Source: Bacteroidales bacterium (GTDB lineage Bacteria; Bacteroidota; Bacteroidia; Bacteroidales; Paludibacteraceae). From it: a stretch of DNA of 62,476 nucleotides. Location: positions 1 to 62,476 of the forward strand of contig CAAGHA010000084.1 in NCBI GenBank assembly GCA_900769555.1. Reading direction: 5' to 3'. The translations under genes and the position numbers were made by a program. Below are positions 16,373 to 26,000 of the stretch, one piece after another; position 1 is the stretch's first letter; every line of letters begins with the position of its first letter. The notes under the pieces were generated by a model. It was given only the letters and a program-made list of their open reading frames with translations. It had not been told where the DNA came from and searched no databases.

Positions 16373-17056
16373 TCACCCCACCCCTAAATCAGTGTTACCA
16401 ATCAGCACCTCTATACGATCGTCATCTTTTATCATGGGATAAACTTCCTTTATGAACCAATTTGCCAACTCCTCGTCGCGCCGAACTTCGGTTTCGTTGT
16501 TACAAAAAAGATTCACACTCATATACTCAAAATGCGTTTTTGCCAATTCGATGTCAGTAATGATTCGCTCCTTTGTGTCTCCTTCCGTACAAACCAGCAA
16601 GCAGACACCTCTGAAATGTTTCGCCACATCCTCCACAGAAACATGTGTAGAAACACCCTTGTTCCATTGTTCTCTACGAAGTCCATCGAACGACTCAATA
16701 CCACATCTGAACTTGACATTCGCAGGTGCAAAACGTTTGGCAAACTCCTCCAAACGATTCCTGTACATATAGTGCATTTCGAACCAAACCGTATGGATTT
16801 TCTTCTCTTCCACCACAATTTTGATTAAATCCAACGTCTGCCCGTCCAATTCTATCCCGGAGCCTGAGTTTATCACATCCAGCACACCAAACCTCCCCGT
16901 CACTCGATTCAGCACCTCGCGATTCACTGCAAAAGGATTATCGCTCACATCTGTGTGATAGTCACAAAAAGAGCACTTCCTCCATCGGCAGCCCAAACCT
17001 TGTAACAACACAAACTCGCGAGGCAATTTTGTCGTAATCTCTGCGTAACGTTCCAT
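16373..17056 (-). CDS. Radical SAM protein, candidate queuine lyase (QueL-like)
   Basis: This short (227-residue) radical SAM protein has the cluster-binding motif GCRWRKCSFCDYH with Cys23, Cys28 and Cys31 (CX4CX2C rather than CX3CX2C). It retains a truncated TIM-barrel with NSGSGIEL and KFRCGIESFDG. It starts 2 bp after the stop of a queuosine-precursor transporter gene. Known queuine-salvage pathways pair such transporters with a radical SAM lyase (QueL) that turns queuine into preQ1. That role is inferred here from context and size and is not proven. No queuosine nucleoside hydrolase (QueK) lies next to it. Confidence 0.7.
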   Translation of the reverse strand: MERYAEITTKLPREFVLLQGLGCRWRKCSFCDYHTDVSDNPFAVNREVLNRVTGRFGVLDVINSGSGIELDGQTLDLIKIVVEEKKIHTVWFEMHYMYRNRLEEFAKRFAPANVKFRCGIESFDGLRREQWNKGVSTHVSVEDVAKHFRGVCLLVCTEGDTKERIITDIELAKTHFEYMSVNLFCNNETEVRRDEELANWFIKEVYPMIKDDDRIEVLIGNTDLGVG

Positions 17057-17058
17057 GC

Positions 17059-17730
17059 TTAAATCCGCTCCATTTTTTTAGAAAGAAACCCAATTGCCGC
17101 GTATGCCATAGGCGTTCCTAACAAGGCTTCAATAATCAGTTTAGCAAAATATTGCGTGATAATCATCAAGATCAAATCTGCCACCGGTACCACGCCTACA
17201 AAGGCAATCAAGACAAACGGAACTGTGTCCAAAAGATAGCCAATAATAGAGCTTCCGATTGTACGCACCCAAAGACGTTTCCCCTTCGTCTTCAGCTTAA
17301 TTTTCTCCATTAACCATGCGTTAGAAAGTTCGCCGCAGACAAAACCCACTAACGATCCAATCACGATACGAGGCACATACGTAAAGATGTGTTCATAAGC
17401 CGCAGAAGTCTCCGCCATATAGTCCGGAGCAGGCAGCCACACGCCAATCATCGTGCAGACCACAAGGATGATGTTGCAGACGAAGGTCATCCAAATTACC
17501 TTCCGAGCTGTTTTGTAGCCCCACATCTCAGTCAGCACATCTCCCAGCATATAGGCGAAAGGGAACGTTATCGTCCCTGCATCAAAATAAAAAAGATTAA
17601 AAAAACCTATGACCTTGACAGCCATAATATTAGAGACCAGATACATGGTCACGAAGAGCGATGAGACAATCACCAGCATAGTCTGATTGTCTGTTCGGTT
17701 TTTGAAAGGGTTTTCCGATACCTTGTTCAT
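17059..17730 (-). CDS. Queuosine precursor transporter (YhhQ/DUF165 family)
   Basis: This protein of 223 residues has about six transmembrane helices. Family marks include LFVTMYLVSNIMAVKV, the FDAGTITFPFAYMLGDVLTE loop and GSLVGFVCGELSNAW. YhhQ/QPTR proteins import preQ0, preQ1 or queuine for queuosine tRNA modification. A longer frame reaches 17796, but Met at 17730 is preferred because the promoter -7 box (17748-17755) lies inside the extension. It forms an operon with the radical SAM gene. Confidence 0.9.
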   Translation of the reverse strand: MNKVSENPFKNRTDNQTMLVIVSSLFVTMYLVSNIMAVKVIGFFNLFYFDAGTITFPFAYMLGDVLTEMWGYKTARKVIWMTFVCNIILVVCTMIGVWLPAPDYMAETSAAYEHIFTYVPRIVIGSLVGFVCGELSNAWLMEKIKLKTKGKRLWVRTIGSSIIGYLLDTVPFVLIAFVGVVPVADLILMIITQYFAKLIIEALLGTPMAYAAIGFLSKKMERI

Positions 17731-17747
17731 ACTATTTAAATTTTGCA

Positions 17748-17755
17748 CAAAGGTA
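17748..17755 (-). promoter_or_regulatory. -7 element of the queuosine-transport operon
   Basis: TACCTTTG on the minus strand lies 17 bp before the chosen start codon. It decides the start at 17730 over 17796. The -33 box is weak. Confidence 0.55.
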
Positions 17756-17812
17756 GTAAGAATTTCCTTAGTATAAACATATAAAACCACCTGCAAAAGA
17801 AAATTTATCGAA

Positions 17813-17999
17813 TTAAGAAGCTGTTGAATTTTATTTCGAGCATATTTGAGAGAAATTTTTAAGATTGTTTTTATTATTCTTTTGCAATAAATAGTGAACT
17901 ATTATCAAAAAATAAAAACAGGTTAAAAATAATCTCAAAGATGACGAAAAAAAACAAAAAGTGAAACTTTACAATAATTAAATTCAAACAGCCTCTTAA
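17813..17999. mobile_element. MITE-like element family A, copy 2
   Basis: The left end is TTAAGAAGCTGTTGAATTTT and the right end AAATTCAAACAGCCTCTTAA, near-perfect inverted repeats with TTAA at both outer ends. The interior matches copy 1 almost base for base (for example TTTCGAGCATATTTGAGAG). It lies between the divergent queuosine operon and the second AraC gene. Confidence 0.88.
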
Positions 18000-18025
18000 T
18001 ACCTAAAACAACTATAAATGTCCTA

Positions 18026-18056
18026 TTTGTACGAATTGTAAATTTAATTATCTTTG
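18026..18056 (+). promoter_or_regulatory. Promoter of the second araC-type gene
   Basis: TTTG (18026-18029) followed after 19 bp by TATCTTTG (18049-18056). The start codon is 24 bp downstream. Confidence 0.68.
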
Positions 18057-18079
18057 CTATTGTACTAATTGATTGAATA

Positions 18080-19006
18080 ATGAAGCATGATAACAAAAGA
18101 ATCAAAACTATCACTTTAGAAGATATTGCATCAATCACCAACTTAAACATAGATGAGCAATGTGAAAGTTTTGGTATCATAATGAGTCCTTTTGAGTTAA
18201 ATAGAGAAGATTTTCATAAAATAACGGAAAATATGGGCGATAATCTCTTTCGCCTAAAAGAAGCACGGATACTATTCCTAAAAAAAGGATCTATGCGCAA
18301 CCTACTTAATTTTGAAGAGTATGAAATTCAAGAAAGAACATTAGCAATTTTCTCTCCTAACTTTAACATCGAAAATACAAACATATCGACTGATTTTTCA
18401 GCAGAAATTATTGCATTAAAAGAGACTTTTTTTGAGTCGGAAGATATGATAAAGCTCTTCTCAACAATTTGGTCGAATCCCTACATCCTACAATTAAACG
18501 AAGAAGAGTTTAGAATGGTTGAAAAATACTTTTCATTAACTAGGGATTTGTTAAACACCACTTTCTCAACCTCCATAAAATTATCATTACAACACTTACT
18601 CAATTCGTTTATTCTGAATATAAAAACATTTTCTGGCCGATCTATAGAAAAAGATATACAATCACCCTATAAAATATCCATGTTCCAGCGTTTTATTTCG
18701 CTTGTGAAAGAACATTACAAACAAGAGCGAACCATTGGATTTTACGCCAATCAACTCAGCATAACACCACACTACCTAAGTGCACTAATCAAGCAAACAA
18801 GCGGAGAGACGGTTATGCAATGGATTAATAAAATGGTGATTTTAAAATCGAAAGAGTTACTAAGAGAGGGGAATCTATTAGTCTATGAAATTTCTAATGA
18901 ATTAAATTTCCCAAATCCCTCATTTTTCTCCCGATTTTTCAAAAAACAAACCGGGATTACCCCTTTCCAATATCAAAAACAAAATTTCAAAGGGGTTATT
19001 TCCTAA
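18080..19006 (+). CDS. AraC-family transcriptional regulator
   Basis: This 308-residue protein has an N-terminal sensing domain (about 1-185) and a C-terminal AraC double helix-turn-helix (about 205-308). Markers are QLSITPHYLSALIKQTSGET and VYEISNELNFPNPSFFSRFF followed by GITPFQYQK. It resembles the regulator at 8598 in length and layout. Target genes are not evident: it is flanked by a family A element upstream and by thiL, which has its own -7 box, downstream. Confidence 0.88.
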   Translation: MKHDNKRIKTITLEDIASITNLNIDEQCESFGIIMSPFELNREDFHKITENMGDNLFRLKEARILFLKKGSMRNLLNFEEYEIQERTLAIFSPNFNIENTNISTDFSAEIIALKETFFESEDMIKLFSTIWSNPYILQLNEEEFRMVEKYFSLTRDLLNTTFSTSIKLSLQHLLNSFILNIKTFSGRSIEKDIQSPYKISMFQRFISLVKEHYKQERTIGFYANQLSITPHYLSALIKQTSGETVMQWINKMVILKSKELLREGNLLVYEISNELNFPNPSFFSRFFKKQTGITPFQYQKQNFKGVIS

Positions 19007-19013
19007 TTTTATC

Positions 19014-19021
19014 TATCTTTG
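19014..19021 (+). promoter_or_regulatory. -7 element of thiL
   Basis: TATCTTTG matches the Bacteroidetes -7 consensus, 40 bp before thiL. A -33 element is not obvious. Confidence 0.5.
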
Positions 19022-19061
19022 CAGACTAGAATATTTTTATAAAATATAGAGCTTCTAAAGC

Positions 19062-20102
19062 ATGGAAAAAAAACAAAGAACAGAAATTTCATCCTTGGGT
19101 GAATTTGGTTTAATAAAACATTTAACAGAGCATTTTGAATTAAAAAACAAATCTTCAATAAAAGGTGTAGGAGATGACGCCGCAATATTGGATTACAAAG
19201 GCAAACAAACGTTGGTAACAACCGATTTGCTTTTAGAAGGTATTCACTTTGATTTAACCTATGTCCCTTTAATGCACTTAGGGTATAAATCGGCGGTTGT
19301 AAATTTCTCTGACATCTATGCAATGAATGGAAAACCTAAGCAAATCACTGTTTCATTAGGTGTTTCTAAGCGGTTTTCCGTTGAAGATATGGAGACTTTA
19401 TATGCAGGAATACAATTGGCATGTAATCATTACGGTGTTGACTTGGTCGGTGGTGACACATCTGCTTCCATGACTGGTTTAACTATCAGTATCACATGTA
19501 TTGGAGAGGGAGAAAAAGGGAAAATTGTCTGTCGTGATGGAGCAAAAAATACCGATTTGATTTGTGTTTCCGGTGATTTGGGAGCAGCCTATATGGGATT
19601 ACTTTTATTGGAACGAGAAAAGAAGGTATTTGCATCTGACAATAGTATTCAACCGGATTTTGCAGGAAAAGAGTATATCATCGAGCGACAATTAAAACCT
19701 GAAGCAAGAAAAGAGATTATCGAATCTCTGGAACGAATTAAAGTTGTCCCTACCTCCATGATGGATATCTCAGACGGACTCTCTTCAGAAGTGCTACATA
19801 TCTGTAAACAAAGTAAATTGGGTTGTAGAATCTATGAAGATCGTATTCCTATTGATTATCAAACAGCCTTAATGGCAGAAGAGTTTAATATGAATCTTAC
19901 TACGGTTGCCTTGAATGGAGGTGAAGATTATGAATTGATTTTTACTGTCCCTTTGGAGATGAATGATGTATTCCAAAATCTTCCGGGAATAAAGGTAATC
20001 GGACACACTACGGATGAGTCTTTAGGCTGTTGCTTAATAACAAGAGATGGACAAGAAATTACACTTAAAGCTCAAGGTTGGAATTCATTAGAAAATAAAT
20101 AA
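19062..20102 (+). CDS. thiL: Thiamine-monophosphate kinase
   Basis: This 346-residue member of the ThiL/PurM fold has GVGDDAAIL near the N-terminus and TTDLLLEGIHFDL (ATP and metal binding). Later come DLVGGDTSAS and the C-terminal MDISDGLSSEV and NGGEDYELIF. It phosphorylates thiamine phosphate to thiamine diphosphate. Length is normal. It is followed 73 bp later by porE on the same strand, with thyA further downstream. Confidence 0.93.
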   Translation: MEKKQRTEISSLGEFGLIKHLTEHFELKNKSSIKGVGDDAAILDYKGKQTLVTTDLLLEGIHFDLTYVPLMHLGYKSAVVNFSDIYAMNGKPKQITVSLGVSKRFSVEDMETLYAGIQLACNHYGVDLVGGDTSASMTGLTISITCIGEGEKGKIVCRDGAKNTDLICVSGDLGAAYMGLLLLEREKKVFASDNSIQPDFAGKEYIIERQLKPEARKEIIESLERIKVVPTSMMDISDGLSSEVLHICKQSKLGCRIYEDRIPIDYQTALMAEEFNMNLTTVALNGGEDYELIFTVPLEMNDVFQNLPGIKVIGHTTDESLGCCLITRDGQEITLKAQGWNSLENK

Positions 20103-20175
20103 GGTATTACTGCGTTACTACTGTAAACTCTTTCCGTTTCTGTTGATGTTCTAGACAAAGAAAATAAAATTGATT

Positions 20176-22191
20176 ATGAACGAAAAATTTGGATTTCAAT
20201 TAAAAAGCAGTCTAAATAGTTGGAAGTATTTTGTCTTTCTTGCATCCGTTTTTTTATTACCCGCTTGTTCCGTTAAACAACAACTGAAAAAAGCAGATAA
20301 AAAATATGATGTAGGAGAGTACCACACAGCCTCTACTATCTACAATCGTGTGTACCCAAAAGTTAAAGTTAAGGATCGCTCGACAAAGGCTTATGCTGCT
20401 TTTAAATTAGGAAACTGCTATCGTTTGTTGAATATTTATGATCGAGCAGAACGTGCCTACTCCAATGCAGTTCGATACAATCACAAAGATTCAATTGTTT
20501 ATTTGTATTATGCTGATTTGTTGAGAATCAATGGGAAAGTGAATGATGCATTACAACAATATGATACCTACTTAGCAACTTATCCTGACAACATAAGGGC
20601 CATCAATGGGAAACAATCAGCAGAAGAGATGGCAGAATGGAACAAAAACCCTACCAGATATCAAGTGAAAAAAGTTGATTTTTTCAATTCAAAAAGAAGT
20701 GAATTTTCACCATCTTATCCTGGTGGGGATGAAGAAGTTGTCTATTTTAATTCTACACGAGAGAATAAAGAAATCGGAGGAGGAAATAGTAAAATTACAG
20801 GTGTAAGAAATAACGACATCTATACCGCAAAACGTAATTCATTGGGAGAATGGGATAATTTGGTTCCCTTGGAAGGGGAAATTAATTCTGATATGGATGA
20901 AGGCTCTGTCTCTTTTAGCGCTGATGGGAAAGTAATGTATTTTACTCGTTGCTACTCCGAAAAGGGAGAAAGTAGAGGTGCTCAAATCTGTGTAGTTAAT
21001 CGTTCTGGAGGGAAATGGGGAAAGGTTACTGACATAAAACTTTCTGAAGATAGTTCAATTACATTTGCACATCCTACTCTTTCACCAGATGGAAAGTATC
21101 TCTATTTTGTATCAGATTTGGAAGGCGGTTTTGGTGGGAAAGATATTTGGCGCAGCGAGGTGAATGGAGGGAAATATGGTGCTCCCGTAAATTTAGGTTC
21201 AACCATTAATACTCCGGGAGACGAGATGTTCCCATATATGCGTGAAAATGGAGTTTTGTACTTCTCTTCTAATGGTCATCCTGGTATGGGAGGGTTGGAC
21301 ATCTTTTATGCAAATGAATTGGAAGAAGGCGTTTGGGGAGTTCATAATATGATGACTCCTATCAACTCAAATAATGATGATTTTGGAATCACTTTTATTG
21401 CAGGCAAAGAGAAAGGATTGTTTTCTTCGAATCGAGGTGAAAAGAAAGGGTATGATAAAATCTATGAGTTCGAATTACCTGCCATAGAATTTTTGATTGA
21501 TGGAAAGGTAACCGATATGTCCGGAGAACCACTTGGTGGCGCAACGATACGCATCGTTGGCGATGACGGAACCAACAAGAAAATAAGCTCTAAATCAGAC
21601 GGTTCTTTTAAGTTGACTCTAAACAAAGATGTTCGTTATGTTCTTTTGGGTAACTGTAGAGGATTCTTAAACCAAAAAGAAGAAGCAATTACTTTAGGTA
21701 TGGAGGATTCTAAAACGTTCCCAATTGCTTTCACTTTAGCCTCCATCGGAAAGCCTGTTGGATTGGATAATATCTTCTTTGAATTTGGAAAAGCAACTCT
21801 GACCCCGGAATCTTCGACTGCTTTAGATAAATTGGTAAAGATCCTAAATGATAATCCTAATATTACAATTGAAATCGGTGCTCATACAGACCGTGTGGGA
21901 TCTGCCGAGGGGAACTTACAATTGTCGGGTAAACGTGCTCAGTCAGTTGTTGATTATTTGGTGAAAAAAGGTATCGAAGCGGAACGTTTGACAGCAAAGG
22001 GATATGGTAAATCGCAGCCGGTGGTTGTTGATAAAATTGTACAGAAAAAATACTCTTTCTTAAAAATCGGAGATACGTTAGACGAAAAGACCATTGAAGC
22101 CATGGACTCTGATGAGAAGAAAGAAATTGCCGATTCAATTAATAGACGGACTGAATTCAGAGTTTTAAAAACCACCTATAAAATGTATTAA
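20176..22191 (+). CDS. porE: PorE-type T9SS component (TPR, PD40, regulatory and OmpA domains)
   Basis: This outer-membrane lipoprotein of 671 residues has its lipobox at Cys31 (LPAC). TPR-like helices (about 35-140) are followed by WD40-like PD40 beta-propeller blades (about 165-440, with SFSADGKVMYFTR, TLSPDGKYLYFVSD and FSSNGHPGMGGLDIF). A carboxypeptidase-regulatory domain (about 445-520) and an OmpA-like peptidoglycan-binding domain (about 540-671, with IEIGAHTDRVGSAEGNLQLS) complete it. This order is that of PorE of Porphyromonas gingivalis (PG1058), which links the T9SS to the cell wall. ATG 20176 is preferred over TTG 20170. T9SS-sorted proteins are encoded nearby. Confidence 0.85.
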   Translation: MNEKFGFQLKSSLNSWKYFVFLASVFLLPACSVKQQLKKADKKYDVGEYHTASTIYNRVYPKVKVKDRSTKAYAAFKLGNCYRLLNIYDRAERAYSNAVRYNHKDSIVYLYYADLLRINGKVNDALQQYDTYLATYPDNIRAINGKQSAEEMAEWNKNPTRYQVKKVDFFNSKRSEFSPSYPGGDEEVVYFNSTRENKEIGGGNSKITGVRNNDIYTAKRNSLGEWDNLVPLEGEINSDMDEGSVSFSADGKVMYFTRCYSEKGESRGAQICVVNRSGGKWGKVTDIKLSEDSSITFAHPTLSPDGKYLYFVSDLEGGFGGKDIWRSEVNGGKYGAPVNLGSTINTPGDEMFPYMRENGVLYFSSNGHPGMGGLDIFYANELEEGVWGVHNMMTPINSNNDDFGITFIAGKEKGLFSSNRGEKKGYDKIYEFELPAIEFLIDGKVTDMSGEPLGGATIRIVGDDGTNKKISSKSDGSFKLTLNKDVRYVLLGNCRGFLNQKEEAITLGMEDSKTFPIAFTLASIGKPVGLDNIFFEFGKATLTPESSTALDKLVKILNDNPNITIEIGAHTDRVGSAEGNLQLSGKRAQSVVDYLVKKGIEAERLTAKGYGKSQPVVVDKIVQKKYSFLKIGDTLDEKTIEAMDSDEKKEIADSINRRTEFRVLKTTYKMY

Positions 22192-22210
22192 CATCTAATA
22201 AGATTGCAAC

Positions 22211-23005
22211 ATGAAACAATATAAGGAACTATTACAAAGAGTTTTATCAGAAGGCGTTGAAAAAGGAGATAGAACCAATACTGGTACAATCAGTGTTTTT
22301 GGTCATCAAATGAGATTTAATTTGGAGGATGGATTCCCCCTTCTTACAACAAAGAAATTACATTTGAAATCAATCATTCACGAGTTATTGTGGTTTCTTA
22401 AGGGTGATACCAATGTTAAGTATTTGCAAGATAATGGTGTGCGAATTTGGAACGAGTGGGCAGACTCCGACGGAAATTTAGGACATATCTACGGATACCA
22501 ATGGAGATCTTGGCCAGATTACAAGGGGGGACATATAGACCAAATATCAGAAGTGGTAGATACAATTAAGAATAACCCTAATTCGCGTAGAATTATTGTG
22601 AATGCATGGAATGTAGCAGACATAGACAATATGAATCTTCCCCCTTGCCACATGTTCTTTCAATTCTATGTTGCTGATGGTAAATTGAGTTTACAAATGT
22701 ACCAAAGAAGTGCAGACATCTTCTTGGGTGTCCCATTCAATATCGCATCATACGCACTATTACTCCTTATGATGGCACAAGTGACAGGACTAAAGCCTGG
22801 AGATTTTATTCATACCTTAGGAGATGCTCATATCTATTCTAATCATATTGAGCAGGTGAAATTACAATTAACAAGAGAACCTCGTACTTTACCTACGATG
22901 AAAATCAATCCGGATATAAAAGATATTTTCTCATTTAAATACGAAGACTTTACGCTAGAAAACTATGACCCACACCCTCATATTGCAGGGGTTGTTGCCG
23001 TATAA
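22211..23005 (+). CDS. thyA: Thymidylate synthase
   Basis: This 264-residue ThyA has catalytic Cys146 in NLPPCHMFFQFYV, RSADIFLGVPFNIASYA and the conserved IYGYQWRSW. It methylates dUMP to dTMP using methylenetetrahydrofolate. It is 19 bp after porE. The dihydrofolate reductase gene that often follows thyA is absent here, and a strong terminator comes directly after. Confidence 0.97.
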   Translation: MKQYKELLQRVLSEGVEKGDRTNTGTISVFGHQMRFNLEDGFPLLTTKKLHLKSIIHELLWFLKGDTNVKYLQDNGVRIWNEWADSDGNLGHIYGYQWRSWPDYKGGHIDQISEVVDTIKNNPNSRRIIVNAWNVADIDNMNLPPCHMFFQFYVADGKLSLQMYQRSADIFLGVPFNIASYALLLLMMAQVTGLKPGDFIHTLGDAHIYSNHIEQVKLQLTREPRTLPTMKINPDIKDIFSFKYEDFTLENYDPHPHIAGVVAV

Positions 23006-23024
23006 ATTCGAGCATTATTTAAAT

Positions 23025-23068
23025 AAACACAAAGGGGGCAAAATATTGGTTTTGCCCCCTTTGTGTTT
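23025..23068. terminator. Bidirectional terminator between thyA and the CotH gene
   Basis: Perfect 19-bp arms, starting AAACACAAAGGGGGC and ending GCCCCCTTTGTGTTT, surround a 6-nt loop (TATTGG), with T and A runs on either side. It sits between two convergent genes. Confidence 0.92.
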
Positions 23069-23088
23069 TATAATTTTCTACAATATTC

Positions 23089-26000
23089 CTATTCCTTTAT
23101 GATTTTCTTCTTGTGAATTCCTTTTGAACTTTCCACTTCTAAAATATAAATTCCCCTCTTGAAAGATGATAAATCAATTGAATACTCATCAACTGTAAGA
23201 GAAGTTTCATACAAAAGAGCTCCACTTAAGTCAAATAAACTAACTCTGCTCAACATCTCTTGCGATTGAATATTGATTTTTGATGATGTTGGATTCGGAT
23301 AACAAATGAAAGTATGAGAATCATCAAAATATGGATTTACTGAAACTATATCTTCACACTCTTTCGATCCATTCGCTGCAAGCGGTGTTGCCTGAGATTC
23401 GGAAACAGAACAAACATCAAACACAACCCAATCAGATGAACTTTCGGACTCTAATCCATAGGAAGCATTTGTAGGATGTTTCTCATAGGAGCTTAGGTAA
23501 TCAACAATCTCCAACTCTCCATCAACCATTCTCGAAAGAATGATGGCAGACGGATTCTCAAGACTCAATTTAAAATCCAAGTAGAAAGGATCTGAATATA
23601 ACTCACCTTTCGCCCAAAATAGCTTATGCTCATTCGGATAAATAATTGTTTCATCAAATCCATAAGGTATCTGACATTTTGTTGGGTTGTTAGCATCATC
23701 AGAAATATATAATCCGGCTAAGTCGCAAGGTTCTGTTCCATAGTTATAAATCTCAATCCAATCAGGATATTTACCATAACCATCCGGATTGGCAGAATTC
23801 TTATCACTACTAGCACATATCTCATTAAATTGCAAAGTTAATGGTTGAAGTTCTTCCACTTTTTCAAAGACAGCCTCTACTTTTTGATTAGACTGAACTA
23901 AAATATTTAACAGAGTACTTCCCTCTTCAGGTTCTTTAACCGGAAGAATTTTTTGCATTTTCAACTCAAAATCAAATGTTAGGTTAGAACTACTCACTTT
24001 GTTTAGGTGAACCTCAACTGCAATAGAATTTTCCCCATTAACCAATAATGCCGGATCAATATTAAATGTGCGAGTTGCTGTATTCACATTAGAAGCAGCT
24101 TCCGTAGAGTATGCGATGGAAGCCACCTTTCTCATATTAGTTTGTTCTACCTCAACTCCATTAATATAAAGTACGTAGCCATCATCATAAGTAATAGTAG
24201 CTTGTAGTTTAAGGAACTCTTCAATATCTTTAATCGTAAATGTACTCCTAAAATAGGCAGTCATGTGTTTTTTTCTCGAATTGGGACCATAATCCAACAC
24301 CACATCATATCCTTGATTTTGATTGAAATACGCACCTGAATTAAATCCAAAACGTCCTGCACCTTTATCCCACGCAGTATCGTCATAATGAGTTTCGTAC
24401 CATAGCGAATCCGGAGCTTGCGCATCATAATAATATTTCCACTCTGTTTGCTTCGTCATTACAGATTCCCAATAAAACTCACCACTAAAAGGAAGTGCTT
24501 CAGGTTCTGTTCTCCATTCTAAGAAACGATACCCTGCCGGAGCATAAGGCTGAACAGATAAATTCCACCCTGAGATATATTTCGCATTATAAGAGGACAT
24601 CTTTTCTCCATTCACTAATAATACCGCACCATCAACATTAGAGGTAATCTCTAAATTAACCATAGAGTCTCCCTCCACATACTTTGTCAAATGATCATAG
24701 ATGTGAGATGGCCTTCCCAAAGCAAAATCACGCATCGTCTTTGTATCACTCAAAGCATCTCTCCCCCTCGTTGCGCAATACTCATTTTGAACAATTGCAC
24801 AAATACTATCGAAAACAGTATTTATCCTTTCTTCTGAAAAATGTGTGTTTAACCGATCTAAATATCTCGTAACAAAACGTTTTTTAAATTCCTTATTCTG
24901 AGAAAGATTAGCAAATATTGTTGTCATCCAAGGCTTATTATTCCCCCAATTCGTACTCCCCTTAGCTTGGCACCACTCTATCATATTTTTACTGACAGCA
25001 TCTCCATTATGTCCCAAACCATAATCCGTATCAAACATGATCCAACGGAAACGACCACTCTCTTTTTCTCTCCACATTTTAGTATTATTCCCCGGCCAAT
25101 CTACATTAACAAGGAATTGTTGAAGTATCTGATAATCGATATATTCATCCATATCCATCAACTCGCAAGCACCTCTAAAATAAGAGTCTCCGGCAGGATC
25201 ATTCGAAGAAAGATAATCAACCAATGCATTGTAAGCATCCAAAGTTCCCCTATTCGCTGAAATGCCCAACTGATCAGAAATCGTAACTAAATCAATTTCA
25301 TCATCATCATAACCATAATTTGACTTAACATAATCCGCATTTGTTCTCTCTCTCAATCCCATCAAACCTAAATATTCACCATTCAAATAATATGCAACAG
25401 GTTGATATGCTTGATAATCAATATTCAGTCCTATGGCAAAAGTTGACATTAAACCCTCCTTAAATCTGACTCCGCTAAATCCTTGACCTCCATTCCTCAA
25501 ATGCAATGTTCTATGCAGAATATCAGGCTTAGAATGAAATACATTGTAGGAGATGGTTTCCTTCCCGGTTTTCTTAGAAGCCTTTAATGATAACGATTTG
25601 ATATTGTTGCTTCGTGAACACCCCCCTTCAACACCCGCTTCCACCTCTTGAGAAAGAACCTGTTTCCCATCTACAATATATTCGAAATTAACAGCACGCT
25701 TCCAATCTTGATTATAGTTTGCCCTTTGAAGATTACAACTTTTCTCTCCCACGGTTCCATTTTTTCCAGTAATCAACATCCCAATCATATCATCGTTAAG
25801 AAACTCATCATTAGCACTCAAAGAAACAATCGGAACAGAAAATCCTCCACAATCAGCATGTTTAGCATCGGAAAAAATATAAGTCCCTGTAAAGATTTTA
25901 CTCTGCAACATACCACTTGCATAAGCTCTTGCACGTACCACACTATTCTTATTTATACGGATAGGCTGAGAATAAACAATTCCATTGACATCCGTCGGCT

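Noticed and set aside
17731..17796. N-terminal extension of the queuosine-precursor transporter.
   Set aside because: The extension overlaps the likely -7 promoter element and is unlike family N-termini.
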